In this document: positions 38,721-48,883 of the stretch, one piece after another
How the letters are laid out: each line of letters starts with the position of its first letter
Numbering within the stretch: position 1 is the stretch's first letter
Source of the DNA: Armatimonadota bacterium
Lineage (GTDB): Bacteria; Armatimonadota; HRBIN16
Direction of reading: 5' to 3'
Assembly: GCA_026003195.1 (NCBI GenBank)
Contig: BPGU01000002.1
Coordinates: 992,001 to 1,056,000, forward strand
DNA length: 64,000 nt
Made by a program: the position numbers and the translations under genes
Notes under the pieces: model-generated
What the model was told of the DNA's origin: nothing
Seen by the model: the letters and a program-made list of their open reading frames with translations, nothing else
Database searches by the model: none

Positions 38721-40181
38721 ATGGCTGACCCGAAAGGTTTTCTGAAATATACTCGCGAAACCGCGCCCTATCGCCCTTTGGAAGAGCGAAAGCGGGACTG
38801 GCTGGAGGTGCACACACACCTGCCGCCTGAACGCCTGCAAAAGCAGGCAGCGCGGTGCATGGACTGCGGCGTACCCTTCTGCCATTTGGGATGCCCGCTG
38901 GGCAACATCATCCCCGACTGGAACGATCTGGTATACCGCAACAAGTGGCACGAGGCGCTACGTCGCCTGCACGCCACCAACAACTTCCCCGAGTTCACGG
39001 GACGGCTGTGCCCCGCACCATGTGAAACCGCCTGTGTGCTGGGCATCAATCAGCCAGCGGTCAGCATCAAGCAGATTGAGGAGCACATCATCGAGTACGG
39101 TTTCGAGAAAGGTTGGGTTCAGCCGGAACCACCTTCGGTGCGCACAGGCAAACGGGTGGCGGTGGTCGGCTCGGGACCGGCTGGACTGGCGGCGGCACAG
39201 CAGCTGAACCGCGCCGGGCACTGGGTCACGGTGTTCGAGCGTGCCGACCGCATCGGAGGATTGCTGCGCTATGGCATTCCTGACTTCAAGCTGGACAAGA
39301 AGATTCTGGACCGCCGATTGCAGCTGATGGAGGCAGAGGGCGTCCGGTTTCAGCCCTGCGTGAACGTTGGGGTAGACCTGACCGCTGCCGAACTGCTGGC
39401 GGCGTTTGACGCGGTGCTGCTGACAGGGGGTTCCACCATCCCCCGCGACCTGAAAGTGCCCGGACGTGAGCTCAAAGGCATCCATTTCGCGATGGAATAT
39501 CTCACCCAGCAGAACCGGTTGAACGCAGGAGACCATATCCCACCCGAACAACGCATCACCGCGGAGGGCAAGCGAGTGGTGATTATCGGGGGCGGCGACA
39601 CCGGTGCAGACTGCCTGGGCACCGCCATCCGACAGGGCGCCAAGGAGATTTATCAGATTGAACTGCTGCCCAAACCACCGCTGGAGCGCGACGAGTGGAC
39701 CCAGCCCTGGCCTACCTACCCGATGATTTTGCGCACCTCCAGCGCACACGAGGAGGGCGGCATCCGCGATTGGAGCATCAACACCAAGTGGTTCGAAGGC
39801 GACGAGCACGGCAACGTCAAACGCCTGCACGCGGTGCGACTGGAATGGTACACCGACTCTAGCGGCAGGCGGCAGTTCCGGGAGATACCCGGCAGCGAGT
39901 TCAGTCTGGATGTGGAGCTGGTGTTACTGGCGATGGGCTTCCTGCATCCCCAACACGACGGTTTACTGGACGCGCTTGGCGTGGAGTACGACGAGCGCGG
40001 CAACGTGAAGACGATAAACTATGCCACCAGCGTGCCGGGCGTGTTCTCGGCAGGCGATATGCGTCGCGGACAGTCGCTCATCGTGTGGGCAATCAGCGAA
40101 GGACGCGATGCAGCGCACTATGTGGATAAGTACCTGATGGGGCGCACCTATCTGCCTCTGACCGGAGCGAAACTGCTGTAG
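38721..40181 (+). CDS. gltD: Glutamate synthase small subunit
   Basis: This 486-aa beta subunit passes electrons from NADPH to the large subunit. It has the 4Fe-4S Cys motif [17 protein letters not shown], a second Cys set (CPAPCETAC), the FAD motif [15 protein letters not shown] and the NADPH motif [13 protein letters not shown]. The C-terminal [19 protein letters not shown] is canonical. It is in an operon with gltB and converges on the gene at 40220. Confidence 0.98.
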   Translation: MADPKGFLKYTRETAPYRPLEERKRDWLEVHTHLPPERLQKQAARCMDCGVPFCHLGCPLGNIIPDWNDLVYRNKWHEALRRLHATNNFPEFTGRLCPAPCETACVLGINQPAVSIKQIEEHIIEYGFEKGWVQPEPPSVRTGKRVAVVGSGPAGLAAAQQLNRAGHWVTVFERADRIGGLLRYGIPDFKLDKKILDRRLQLMEAEGVRFQPCVNVGVDLTAAELLAAFDAVLLTGGSTIPRDLKVPGRELKGIHFAMEYLTQQNRLNAGDHIPPEQRITAEGKRVVIIGGGDTGADCLGTAIRQGAKEIYQIELLPKPPLERDEWTQPWPTYPMILRTSSAHEEGGIRDWSINTKWFEGDEHGNVKRLHAVRLEWYTDSSGRRQFREIPGSEFSLDVELVLLAMGFLHPQHDGLLDALGVEYDERGNVKTINYATSVPGVFSAGDMRRGQSLIVWAISEGRDAAHYVDKYLMGRTYLPLTGAKLL

Positions 40182-40219
40182 AGTCTGCCGTTCGTCAGCA
40201 CCATCATGGTGGGCAACGG

Positions 40220-41605
40220 TTACCAGCCGTAGCGCTCCGGTCCCCACTCCTTCTCTATCAGATCCTGCCTGAGCAGGATGAGCTTCCGGCTGGGTACGTC
40301 CTCGTAAACGACGACGCCCGGTCCGATGCAGGTGTATGCTCCGATTTTGACGCCCGGCTGGGTGATGACGTTCACCCCGGTGCGGCTGAAATCGCCAAAG
40401 TAGGTGGCGTCTGCGCCGTGCAGAGGAAACTCACGTCTGCCCTTAATGCGATGAATGGTTTCGGCGTCATCAAATCGCAGCGTGCCGCACACTGTAGCGG
40501 CACCGATATCGACAGACTGCCCCACCACGCCTGAAATCTCACAGTAGTGGTAGAGGTACGCCCCATCGAACATCACACCGTCCAGCTCCGCACCGTGTCC
40601 GACGATACACCGATTGCCTACCACACTGTACGCGCCGATGAGACAGTAGTCGCTGACGCGCGTGCGGTCACCAATCGCGACGGCGTTGCCGACGATGGCG
40701 CCGTTCACCACGCGCGTGTGTTTGCCGATGAACACATTGCCCTCTAAGACCACGCGGTTGCCTATTTCGCTGCCCTCGCCTAACACCACGAACCCTTTGA
40801 TCTCCGCGCCATCGTGAATGCGAGCGGTAGGGTGGATGCAGCTTTCCGAAAGGCTCCGGCTCATCTCGTCCAGCACGCGGCGGTTCGCCTCCAGAATGTG
40901 CCAGGGTTTGTCCATATCCACCAGGTAACCCTCCACCTGCACCGCCAGCACCTCTTCGCCGTCGTCCCTCAGCGTTTGCAGACTCTGCGCCAGCTCCGCT
41001 TCCGCTGGAGGCATTCCGCCCACAGGCACCTGCGTCATCAACCCGGGGTTGTCCTGAATAGCCGGGATGGCTTTGGGGGAGAAGGCGTACACACCGCATA
41101 ATCGGTGCTCGCAGTCACGGCTGTGCCCCTCCACGTACTCGATGCGCCCGTCTTTCACCTCCGCCCCCAGCCAGTCTATCCGTCTCTCGGGCGGCACAAT
41201 CGGTTGAACCAGCGCCACCGCAGCGGCTGCACTGCCTCTCGCCACCTCCAGAAAGCGGTTCAGCGTTGCCTGTGTGGTCACCACGTCTCCAGAGAGCACG
41301 GCGAAGGGCTGAGAAGTATCCAGCAGGGACAACGCCGCCTGTACACAGAGCGCCGTACCGGGCGTACCCTGCACGGAGACGAAGGCAATCTCTACCCCGT
41401 CCAGACCATGCAGGGCGGCGCGCACAGAGCCTGCGTGTATCCCCACCACCACCGCCAGTTTGTGAATGCCTGCCTCCCGCAACTGCTTCACCAGTCGGCG
41501 CACCGCAGGTTCATTCACCACCGGGGTTGCACACTTATTGCGCACCTCGTTGTAGGGCCAGATACGGGTTCCTGCACCCGCAGCGAGAACAATTGCCTGA
41601 TTCAC
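40220..41605 (-). CDS. Sugar-1-phosphate nucleotidylyltransferase with hexapeptide-repeat domain
   Basis: This 461-aa protein has the nucleotidyltransferase N-terminal motif IVLAAGAGTRIWPYNEVRNK followed by LVVGIHAGSVR-type segments, and VLSGDVV. The C-terminal half is a left-handed beta helix with many (I/V)G.x..V repeats. The layout recalls GlmU and GlmU-like archaeal proteins, but the KP..GKPxxxH motif is not obvious. It could make a nucleotide sugar and acetylate it. GTG start at 41605 follows GGAGGGGAGG. It is the last gene of a three-gene minus-strand operon. Confidence 0.87.
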   Translation of the reverse strand: MNQAIVLAAGAGTRIWPYNEVRNKCATPVVNEPAVRRLVKQLREAGIHKLAVVVGIHAGSVRAALHGLDGVEIAFVSVQGTPGTALCVQAALSLLDTSQPFAVLSGDVVTTQATLNRFLEVARGSAAAAVALVQPIVPPERRIDWLGAEVKDGRIEYVEGHSRDCEHRLCGVYAFSPKAIPAIQDNPGLMTQVPVGGMPPAEAELAQSLQTLRDDGEEVLAVQVEGYLVDMDKPWHILEANRRVLDEMSRSLSESCIHPTARIHDGAEIKGFVVLGEGSEIGNRVVLEGNVFIGKHTRVVNGAIVGNAVAIGDRTRVSDYCLIGAYSVVGNRCIVGHGAELDGVMFDGAYLYHYCEISGVVGQSVDIGAATVCGTLRFDDAETIHRIKGRREFPLHGADATYFGDFSRTGVNVITQPGVKIGAYTCIGPGVVVYEDVPSRKLILLRQDLIEKEWGPERYGW

Positions 41606-41633
41606 GTGCTTTCCTCCCCTCCCTGTGCCACCT

Positions 41634-44600
41634 CTATCTGTTCCCGATATCCTGCTGCCCTAAAAGCCGAAGCGCCTCGGACTGATGGCGGGCGTCCTCC
41701 TGCGTCACGGTGCAACAGCGCACACACTCCTCCCAGTACTGGCGTGCCAGAGCCTCCTGCCCCAGCCGGCGCGCCGCTAGCCCTGCATAGAAAAGCGGAA
41801 CCGCATCGGCAGGACGCGCCGGTTTGCCCACGCCCAGATGGTGCGGATACTCTAAAGCTTTCTGGAAACTCTCCAGCGCGCCCTGCCAGTCGCCCTGATC
41901 AACCAGTTCCTTGCCCAGACCCATGTGCGCGTTGACCCAGGTGGGGCGGGTGGATGTCTCCCCTTCGGCGACATGGAAGACCCGCGAATGCAGAACCTCT
42001 ATCGCCTCTCGGTACCGGTGGTTTTGCACCAGCAGCCGGGCGTAAAGCTGTGCCACACGGTTCTCCTGCAGCACCTTCTGGGGTGCGCGGCGCAGCCGCT
42101 CCAGAGCGGAGTGTGGGTGATATCGCTTATTTGACCGGGACGAGGCGACCCCTTCTCGCTCCAGCCACAGGTAGTGGTCATATGGAGCCAGCGAGATGGC
42201 TTTGTCGTAGTAGCGTGCTGCCATGCCGGGCAGGTCGCCATACTGCGCCAGAGCCATGCCGACATTGCGGTACAGCGTGGCAAGGGGGCGAAATCCCTGT
42301 GGAGGAGACGCACTCAGGCAGACCTGTGCCAGTGCTCGCCAGGCGCTGCGGAAGCGATACTGCCCTATCTTTTCAGGGGAAACGTCGCCCTTTGCCAGCG
42401 CATCGTGCACCGCCTTCGGATTCAAAGCGCATAGCCACTCCAGCAGAGCTTCGCCCGGTCGGCGATGTGCCATCAGCCAGTTGCCCAGCGCATAGTGGGC
42501 TAATGGGTCATCGGGGCGCAGCGTCAGCACCTCCCGAAGCGCAAGGTAGTCTTGCGTACGCCAGGGGAAAAGATACTCGGCGTCGCCACGTGTCGCGAGC
42601 AGAGCCTGCTCCACCGCCTGGGCGGGCAATCCCTTTCTGGCGTATGCGAAAGCCAGTAGATAGTGGGCACTTGCCGTCTCGGGCAAGCCGAGGCGTGCAG
42701 GAGCCTCCAGAACGCGGATGGCATCGTTGAGGCACCCCGCGCTCAGGTAGTCACAGGCAACCTCCTCGAAGGCGTGTGGTTGCGCGGTCAGCGGGCGAAG
42801 CAGGTTCACTGCATCCGCTTCGGGAGAGGCTGGGGTGCTCAAGAAGGCTTCGGTGCGCAACAGAGGCTCCAGCGGCGCCAGCAGGTGTACCTGCAGACGC
42901 ACCTGCGATGCCTCTTCCACCTCCCCACGCAGGCGCAGCACGACCGCACGCATCATCCACGCTTTGATGTCCGCCGCATTGTACAGCAGCGCTTCGGCAA
43001 GCAGGTCGTCCGCCCGGGCGTACTCCCTGCGGCGCATCGCGCACAGTGCCAGCAGGTAGAATGCCAGCCCGCGATATTCCGCACTGCGCCTCAAGCGGTA
43101 CAGGTACTCCTCCGCTTCCGTCTCCCTGCTCAGGGACATCAGACAGAGCGCACGCAGATACATCGCCTCCCAGTTTTGCGGGTCGCGCCGCAGCACATTC
43201 TCCGTGTGCTGCAAGCACTCCTCGAATCGCCCGTCTTCCAGTCGCAACCGGGCAAGGGCGTTCTCAGCTGGTAAGGAACCCCGTGATTGAGCGGTGAGAT
43301 ACCTCACCTCCGCATCGTCCAGAAGGTTTGCGCGCTCCAGGGCGTCCGCCAGCAGGTACGCCTCGTCGGCAGAATCTACCTCCTCCAGTGGGGTGACCAT
43401 CACCTGCTCGCGCATCGGCTCGGCATTGGCGAGAGCTTCCAGAATTGGCTCCCTGCCTCCTGTGGCGAGAATCACTTTCAGGGGCATTTCGGGTGCTTGC
43501 GGCAAGGTGAACTGCCAGCTGCCGGGGCGTTCCGGATAGAGGTCGACCCGCTGTTCATGCACCACGTCCTCACCATACTGCAGGATGAGCCGGTGGTCGG
43601 GACGTGGGGAGGTGCTGTGGAAGCGTACCTGCAGTTGCTGCCCCTGTAGTTGCACACTCAGCGCACCATCCCGACTGGCAGCAGAGACCACTCCTTGCAT
43701 GCCGCGAATGGGATACCACGCCTCCTGCCAGCACTCCAGCGAGTGGGGAGGTATCCAGTGCCAGATGCTCTGGTCCTCGAATCGTCCTACCTGAATCTCC
43801 ACGTAGGGCACACCGCGGTCGTCCAGTCGCTCTGCCCACACAGCGCCATCGTCTGACGTGCCCCACGTGAACAGTTTTCTGCCGCGCACCTCGCGCCAGT
43901 CGGCGACGTGCAAGAGACCTGCGTCCTCGCGCAGGTCATATCCTCCGAAAAAGTCACCACGAAAGTCGTGTGCGAACACGCTGGAGGCGCAGTCATAGCT
44001 GCGGTAGAGGCTCAGGTCTATGCCTTCGTCGGTTATCGGGAAGGGCAAGGTGGCGCGCGCCTCGCTCAGGTCGCCCTCCCAGTTGCGCACGGAAGAGGCG
44101 GGCAGTATCCACTTCCACTGCTCATGCGCCGACACTGCGCAGTTTGTCCAGAAATAGAAGCGTTTCTTCGTCTCGGTGCGATTGAAAAGGCGGATATCGG
44201 TCTCCATGAGAGCTCTGTCCGGGTAGAGGCTGATGCCCACCATCCACATCATGCGGGTTCGCCGACAGATTTCGCCAATCCATATCGTGCCTTTCTCCCC
44301 CTCTTCGCGGGGAGGTTCTAGCGCATACCACACCGGCTGGTGGGTGGTATAACGATGACCGATCGGAAAGTTGAACTCAATGCCTCCGGCAATCCACGCA
44401 CCCGTCAGCCCGATCAGCGCAGGTTTGATGGACGGAGGCTGGTGCAGGCATTCGCGTTGTGCGATTTTATCATAGAGTGACCAGACACGCCCGCCTACCT
44501 CGGGCAGCACCATCACACGCAGGTAAGGGTTCTCTAAGAAGAGTGCGTGATACTGGCGAGGTTCCGCCTCGTCGCTGATCTGGTCCAGTAGCGGATAGGG

Positions 44601-44705
44601 GTACACCTCCCAGTAGCCTTTGCGCTGGAAGGGAGGATGCGGGTTGGCTTTACCCACCGGGTAAGTGGGAATGGTAACTGTCTCTTCCCAAAGATGAACG
44701 GACAT
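41634..44705 (-). CDS. DUF5107 protein with tetratricopeptide repeats
   Basis: This protein of about 1023 aa begins with the DUF5107 domain, a beta-sandwich/mutarotase-like fold: LPEVGGRVWSLYDKIAQREC, then GGIEFNFPIGHRYTTHQPVW. The C-terminal half is alpha-helical with TPR units (YLRALCLMSLSRETEAEEYL, ALGNWLMAHRRPGEALLEWL, LGKELVDQGDWQGALESFQ). It may bind or process glycans. I start it at ATG 44705 (AGGAG upstream), just 11 bases after the stop of the reductase-like gene. Function is not known. Confidence 0.82.
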   Translation of the reverse strand: MSVHLWEETVTIPTYPVGKANPHPPFQRKGYWEVYPYPLLDQISDEAEPRQYHALFLENPYLRVMVLPEVGGRVWSLYDKIAQRECLHQPPSIKPALIGLTGAWIAGGIEFNFPIGHRYTTHQPVWYALEPPREEGEKGTIWIGEICRRTRMMWMVGISLYPDRALMETDIRLFNRTETKKRFYFWTNCAVSAHEQWKWILPASSVRNWEGDLSEARATLPFPITDEGIDLSLYRSYDCASSVFAHDFRGDFFGGYDLREDAGLLHVADWREVRGRKLFTWGTSDDGAVWAERLDDRGVPYVEIQVGRFEDQSIWHWIPPHSLECWQEAWYPIRGMQGVVSAASRDGALSVQLQGQQLQVRFHSTSPRPDHRLILQYGEDVVHEQRVDLYPERPGSWQFTLPQAPEMPLKVILATGGREPILEALANAEPMREQVMVTPLEEVDSADEAYLLADALERANLLDDAEVRYLTAQSRGSLPAENALARLRLEDGRFEECLQHTENVLRRDPQNWEAMYLRALCLMSLSRETEAEEYLYRLRRSAEYRGLAFYLLALCAMRRREYARADDLLAEALLYNAADIKAWMMRAVVLRLRGEVEEASQVRLQVHLLAPLEPLLRTEAFLSTPASPEADAVNLLRPLTAQPHAFEEVACDYLSAGCLNDAIRVLEAPARLGLPETASAHYLLAFAYARKGLPAQAVEQALLATRGDAEYLFPWRTQDYLALREVLTLRPDDPLAHYALGNWLMAHRRPGEALLEWLCALNPKAVHDALAKGDVSPEKIGQYRFRSAWRALAQVCLSASPPQGFRPLATLYRNVGMALAQYGDLPGMAARYYDKAISLAPYDHYLWLEREGVASSRSNKRYHPHSALERLRRAPQKVLQENRVAQLYARLLVQNHRYREAIEVLHSRVFHVAEGETSTRPTWVNAHMGLGKELVDQGDWQGALESFQKALEYPHHLGVGKPARPADAVPLFYAGLAARRLGQEALARQYWEECVRCCTVTQEDARHQSEALRLLGQQDIGNR

Positions 44706-44716
44706 CACAGACACTC

Positions 44717-45850
44717 CTACTGGAAGGATAAGATACCTTTTGGCGGTTCTACCTCGTGAGTGCGCCCGGCGTTACGGCGGATCCGTTCCACCTCCTCGTC
44801 GGAGATAGCGCGCTCGAAACGCCGGAAGCCTGCCACTTCGAAGCCGTGCTTGTGAGCCAGGCGGGTAATCTCTTCCACCTGTTGCACGCTGATATCTGCG
44901 CCCAGCGTGAAGCACTCGAAACGCTTCTCCAGAGCCAGGATGATGGTTTCGGCAATACACGCCTCGGCGTGTTTGGGGGGGAAGCCGAAATTGAAGCCAA
45001 AATCCACGTGCTCCCCCGGCACACGAATCACTCCGCCGTCAATCACCAGCACATCGTTGCGTTTCTCGTACACCGCCGAAGACACGTTGCGCGGGCGAGC
45101 CACATCGCACACCACCGCGCCCGGTCGCAGGTCTTCCGGTTCCACCAGCACATCCGTCGCCGAGCTCACCGCGATGACCATATCGGCGTCGCGCACTGCC
45201 TGTCGGGAATCTGTGCTGATGTGTACCTCCGCGGGGGCAAACTGCGTGATATCTGCCTGTAACACCTCCAGCCGTTCCACCTGACGTGCCACCAGCGTGA
45301 TTCGCGCCACATGCTTCGCCAGGATGCGCGCACAAACGCTACCAATCGCTCCTGTCGCACCGATAACTGTCGCCTTTGCCTCCTCGGCACGGATGCCCAT
45401 GCGTGCTGCTGCCAGCAAGGTGCCCTGTAGTGCACTACCTGCTGTGTACGAGTTGCCGGTGGTCACGGGGGTTTTGAGCGCGCGCGCCACGCTGACGCCG
45501 CGGTCGCCTACCACCTTCAGGAACGCACCCAGCCCAATAATCTGTGCGCCCAGCTCTTCCGCCATCCGCCCCGCCCGCACGATTTTGGGCAGCACCTTCT
45601 CGAAAGGTGTCTCCAGGAGCAGGCGTGGGGTCATCGGCACGGCAATGAACCATCCTTCCGCCCGTGCTCCCATGCGGGATTCGATGCCGGTGATATGGGA
45701 GAGCACGCGCGGTGGGATATGCTGGAAAGTCTCCTCGACCCACCGGAAGGGCAGAACCCTCAGAAAGGGATACTTACGGGTAAAATCCTCCGGGCGCAAC
45801 GGATGCAAGATAAACGCGAATCGCTCCACCACACCATACCGCCTGTCCAC
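44717..45850 (-). CDS. Acyl-ACP reductase-like NAD(P)-binding protein (AAR family)
   Basis: This protein of about 371-377 aa resembles long-chain acyl-ACP reductase of Cyanobacteria. Matching parts are VTTGNSYTAGSALQG, the Rossmann motif ATVIGATGAIGSVCARIL, a VARPRNVSS-type loop, and the C-terminal LGADISVQQVEEITRLAHKHGF. In AAR these parts reduce a fatty acyl thioester to the aldehyde. No aldehyde deformylating oxygenase gene is in the window. The Cys that forms the thioester in AAR is not clearly identifiable here, so activity is uncertain. The start could be GTG 45850 or GTG 45832 (AGGCGG precedes the latter). First gene of the minus operon. Confidence 0.72.
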   Translation of the reverse strand: MDRRYGVVERFAFILHPLRPEDFTRKYPFLRVLPFRWVEETFQHIPPRVLSHITGIESRMGARAEGWFIAVPMTPRLLLETPFEKVLPKIVRAGRMAEELGAQIIGLGAFLKVVGDRGVSVARALKTPVTTGNSYTAGSALQGTLLAAARMGIRAEEAKATVIGATGAIGSVCARILAKHVARITLVARQVERLEVLQADITQFAPAEVHISTDSRQAVRDADMVIAVSSATDVLVEPEDLRPGAVVCDVARPRNVSSAVYEKRNDVLVIDGGVIRVPGEHVDFGFNFGFPPKHAEACIAETIILALEKRFECFTLGADISVQQVEEITRLAHKHGFEVAGFRRFERAISDEEVERIRRNAGRTHEVEPPKGILSFQ

Positions 45851-45931
45851 AGGTTTCGCCTACATTTTACCTGCTTCCCGGCAGATGCGCAACTAGAGAG
45901 GACATCCGCAACCACAGAGCGAAGCATTTAG

Positions 45932-46525
<594 letters not shown>

Positions 46526-47395
46526 ATGGAGCACACGCGGCACGACTGTTATCGCCCGTTCTGGATAGCAGTCGGGGTCTATCTGCTGTACCGTGTGGGA
46601 GCGCCGCTGGTCACCTTTCTGGGGGATGGCTTTGTACAGGTGGCGCTCTCCACGCTGGTGTTCATGGCGCTGGCAACGTGGGTGGTGCTGCGCGCCGCAG
46701 CACTTCCTCTCAGCCCTGCGAAGGCGTTGTGGCGAATGATGGGGCTCGTCGCGCTGTTCATCGTGGTGCGCATGTCGCCTGCGTTCTTTCCCGTCCTGCA
46801 ACGCAGCCCCATCACGCTGGAAATCGTGCTGGGCGTCAGCGACACGCTGATGGTGCTTGCAGCCAGTATGCTGGGGCGCGCGGTCTCTCATATCGTCCGC
46901 GAGCCCAATATCCTTGCTCCCGCCGCGCTCTTCGCTGCGCTGGCAGATTTCGCTATCGTGAGCCTGTGGATACCGCGTGTGATGCAGGCGGCACCTCATG
47001 CGCTGAGCGCGGTAGCGGTGCATGTGCCGCAGGTCGGAGCCAAGCCTACGCCGACGGGATTGCGACCTATCGGCATCATCGGTCCCGCCGATTTCGTGTT
47101 TCTGGCGTTTTACTTCGCCTGCGTGTGGCGGTTTGGCATGGCGGCGCGCGCCACCTATACCTGGATGGTCATCGCGCTCGCGGGATATATGTTTCTTCAG
47201 AACGTGGTCGGATCGCTCACCCCTCGCTTGATGAATGCGGTGGATATGCTACCCGGTCTGGTGCCGATGGCGGTGGTGTTGCTGATTGTCAACCGAAAAT
47301 ATTTTCGATTCTCTCGCGAAGAGAAACAGGCAATGGCGGTGGTAGCATTGCTGGTGATAGGCATTATCGCCTTTGCCTTCTGGACACTAAAGTAA
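46526..47395 (+). CDS. Polytopic membrane protein of unknown function
   Basis: This 289-aa protein has roughly eight hydrophobic helices (for example [74 protein letters not shown]). Its ATG directly abuts the isomerase stop, so the two are probably co-translated. I recognise no family. Confidence 0.7.
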   Translation: MEHTRHDCYRPFWIAVGVYLLYRVGAPLVTFLGDGFVQVALSTLVFMALATWVVLRAAALPLSPAKALWRMMGLVALFIVVRMSPAFFPVLQRSPITLEIVLGVSDTLMVLAASMLGRAVSHIVREPNILAPAALFAALADFAIVSLWIPRVMQAAPHALSAVAVHVPQVGAKPTPTGLRPIGIIGPADFVFLAFYFACVWRFGMAARATYTWMVIALAGYMFLQNVVGSLTPRLMNAVDMLPGLVPMAVVLLIVNRKYFRFSREEKQAMAVVALLVIGIIAFAFWTLK

Positions 47396-47411
47396 AAGGA
47401 GGTACCAAACC

Positions 47412-47732
47412 ATGCTGGTCACTACCACGCCCTCGGTAGAGGGTAAAACCATCAAACAATACTTAGGTGTGGTGGTCGGAGAAGCCATCGTTGGCGCGAA
47501 CATCTTCAAGGACCTGTTCGCCAGTATCCGCGACATCGTGGGCGGACGCTCCGCAGCCTACGAAGAGGAACTGCAGAAAGCTCGGGACATCGCGATGCAA
47601 GAGATGATTCAGCGTGCCGCAGCAGTGGGCGCCAACGCCATTGTCGGGATAGACCTCGACTACGAGGTGCTGGGACAGGGAGGCTCCATGCTGATGGTGA
47701 CCATCAGCGGCACGGCGGTGGTCGTGGAATAG
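47412..47732 (+). CDS. YbjQ/UPF0145 family protein
   Basis: This 106-aa protein reads [20 protein letters not shown], then [36 protein letters not shown] and [11 protein letters not shown], the complete UPF0145 pattern. The family forms pentameric rings of unknown function. AGGAGG precedes the ATG. It is downstream of the isomerase and membrane-protein genes. Confidence 0.93.
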   Translation: MLVTTTPSVEGKTIKQYLGVVVGEAIVGANIFKDLFASIRDIVGGRSAAYEEELQKARDIAMQEMIQRAAAVGANAIVGIDLDYEVLGQGGSMLMVTISGTAVVVE

Positions 47733-47741
47733 CCCCGTCGT

Positions 47742-47770
47742 TTGCAAATCGGTGAGGAGTTTGGTATACT
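47742..47770 (+). promoter_or_regulatory. Promoter of the LCP gene
   Basis: TTGCAA (47742-47747), 17 bases, TATACT (47765-47770), about 20 bases before the TTG start. Confidence 0.65.
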
Positions 47771-47788
47771 CCCGACAGGGGTGATACG

Positions 47789-48772
47789 TTGCAAGCGAAC
47801 AGAAAACCAGCAAAACGTCGGAGTCTGTTCTGGCGAGTGGTTCTCTTTCTGCTGATGCTGGGTGCGCTATCCGTTGGCACGCTCAGTGGCTACTTCTATG
47901 CCTCCAGCAAAGCGGTACGCAAAACGGTAAGCGCGGTATGGCAATACCGTGGGCTGGATGTGGCGCAGGCTTTTCCCGGACAATCCTCTGTGACCGTGTT
48001 GTTGTTGGGTTCCGACGAGAACCGTGACAACCAGAAGCGCATCTACACCAAGCGTACCCGCAGCGACACTATCATGCTGGCGCACTTCGACTTTGTGAAC
48101 AGGCGCATCAGCGTGCTGTCCATCCCCCGCGATACGCGCGTGCGCATTCCGGAGCACGGCACTCACAAGATTAACTCCGCGATGGCTCTGGGAGGACCGG
48201 AGCTGACCGTGGAGACCATCCGCGAATGGCTCGAGGTGCCCGTAGACCACTATGTGGTCATCTACTACAGCGTCTTCCGTCGCGCTGTAGACCTGCTGGG
48301 CGGTATTACCCTCTACGTGGACAAACCCCTGCATTACGACGATAACTGGGGGGATTTGCACGTGCATCTGGAGCCGGGCTGGCACCACCTCAACGGCGAG
48401 CAGGCTCTGGGATATGTGCGCATCCGCAACGTGGACAGTGACCTCGGGCGTATCGAACGCCAGCAGAAATTCCTGGCAGCGGTGAAGGAACACTTCCGCC
48501 ATCCCAGCACCTACCTGAAGCTGCCGCAGCTGCTAGACGCGGTGGATGAGAACCTGCACAGTTCCCTCAGTTACGGGCAGATGCTGGCTCTGGCATGGTT
48601 CGCCAAGTCGGTGCCCTCCTCGAATATCCAGATGGCGACATTGCCATGCCGACCCGGGCGGGTGTACGTGTACGCCGACGAAGAGAAGGCGCGGGAGCTG
48701 GTGGACCGACTCTTCCGGGATACGTCCGCTCGCCATGTGACCGCACCCCTGCCGGTGGGTACGATTCAGTAG
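47789..48772 (+). CDS. LytR-CpsA-Psr (LCP) family protein
   Basis: This 327-aa protein has a signal anchor (WRVVLFLLMLGALSVGTLSG) and an extracytoplasmic LCP domain. RSDTIMLAHF, SIPRDTRVRIPEHGTHKINSA, and LDDALGRIERQQ-type RNVDSDLGRIERQQKFL carry the conserved Arg and Asp residues that bind pyrophosphate. LCP enzymes attach lipid-linked polymers to the cell wall. TTG start at 47789. The sigma factor-GGDEF gene follows. Confidence 0.92.
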   Translation: MQANRKPAKRRSLFWRVVLFLLMLGALSVGTLSGYFYASSKAVRKTVSAVWQYRGLDVAQAFPGQSSVTVLLLGSDENRDNQKRIYTKRTRSDTIMLAHFDFVNRRISVLSIPRDTRVRIPEHGTHKINSAMALGGPELTVETIREWLEVPVDHYVVIYYSVFRRAVDLLGGITLYVDKPLHYDDNWGDLHVHLEPGWHHLNGEQALGYVRIRNVDSDLGRIERQQKFLAAVKEHFRHPSTYLKLPQLLDAVDENLHSSLSYGQMLALAWFAKSVPSSNIQMATLPCRPGRVYVYADEEKARELVDRLFRDTSARHVTAPLPVGTIQ

Positions 48773-48827
48773 GCTGTACCGTAAAAATCGCCTTTCTTCT
48801 GCCGATAATACCAGTGGAGCCCCTTTG

Positions 48828-48848
48828 CGGAACGCGGGATGCGTTCCG
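48828..48848 (+). promoter_or_regulatory. Hairpin upstream of the sigma factor gene
   Basis: CGGAACGC (48828-48835) pairs perfectly with GCGTTCCG (48841-48848) around GGGAT, 36 bases before the ATG. It could terminate the LCP transcript weakly or act on the sigma factor leader. Confidence 0.4.
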
Positions 48849-48883
48849 GGAATATCTCAGCAAATCCAGAGGGAGCGACAGGG

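Noticed and set aside
40190-40220. Terminator between gltD and the nucleotidyltransferase gene
   Set aside because: CACCATCATGGTG is a short palindrome with a one-base loop, too tight for a hairpin, and no T tract follows.
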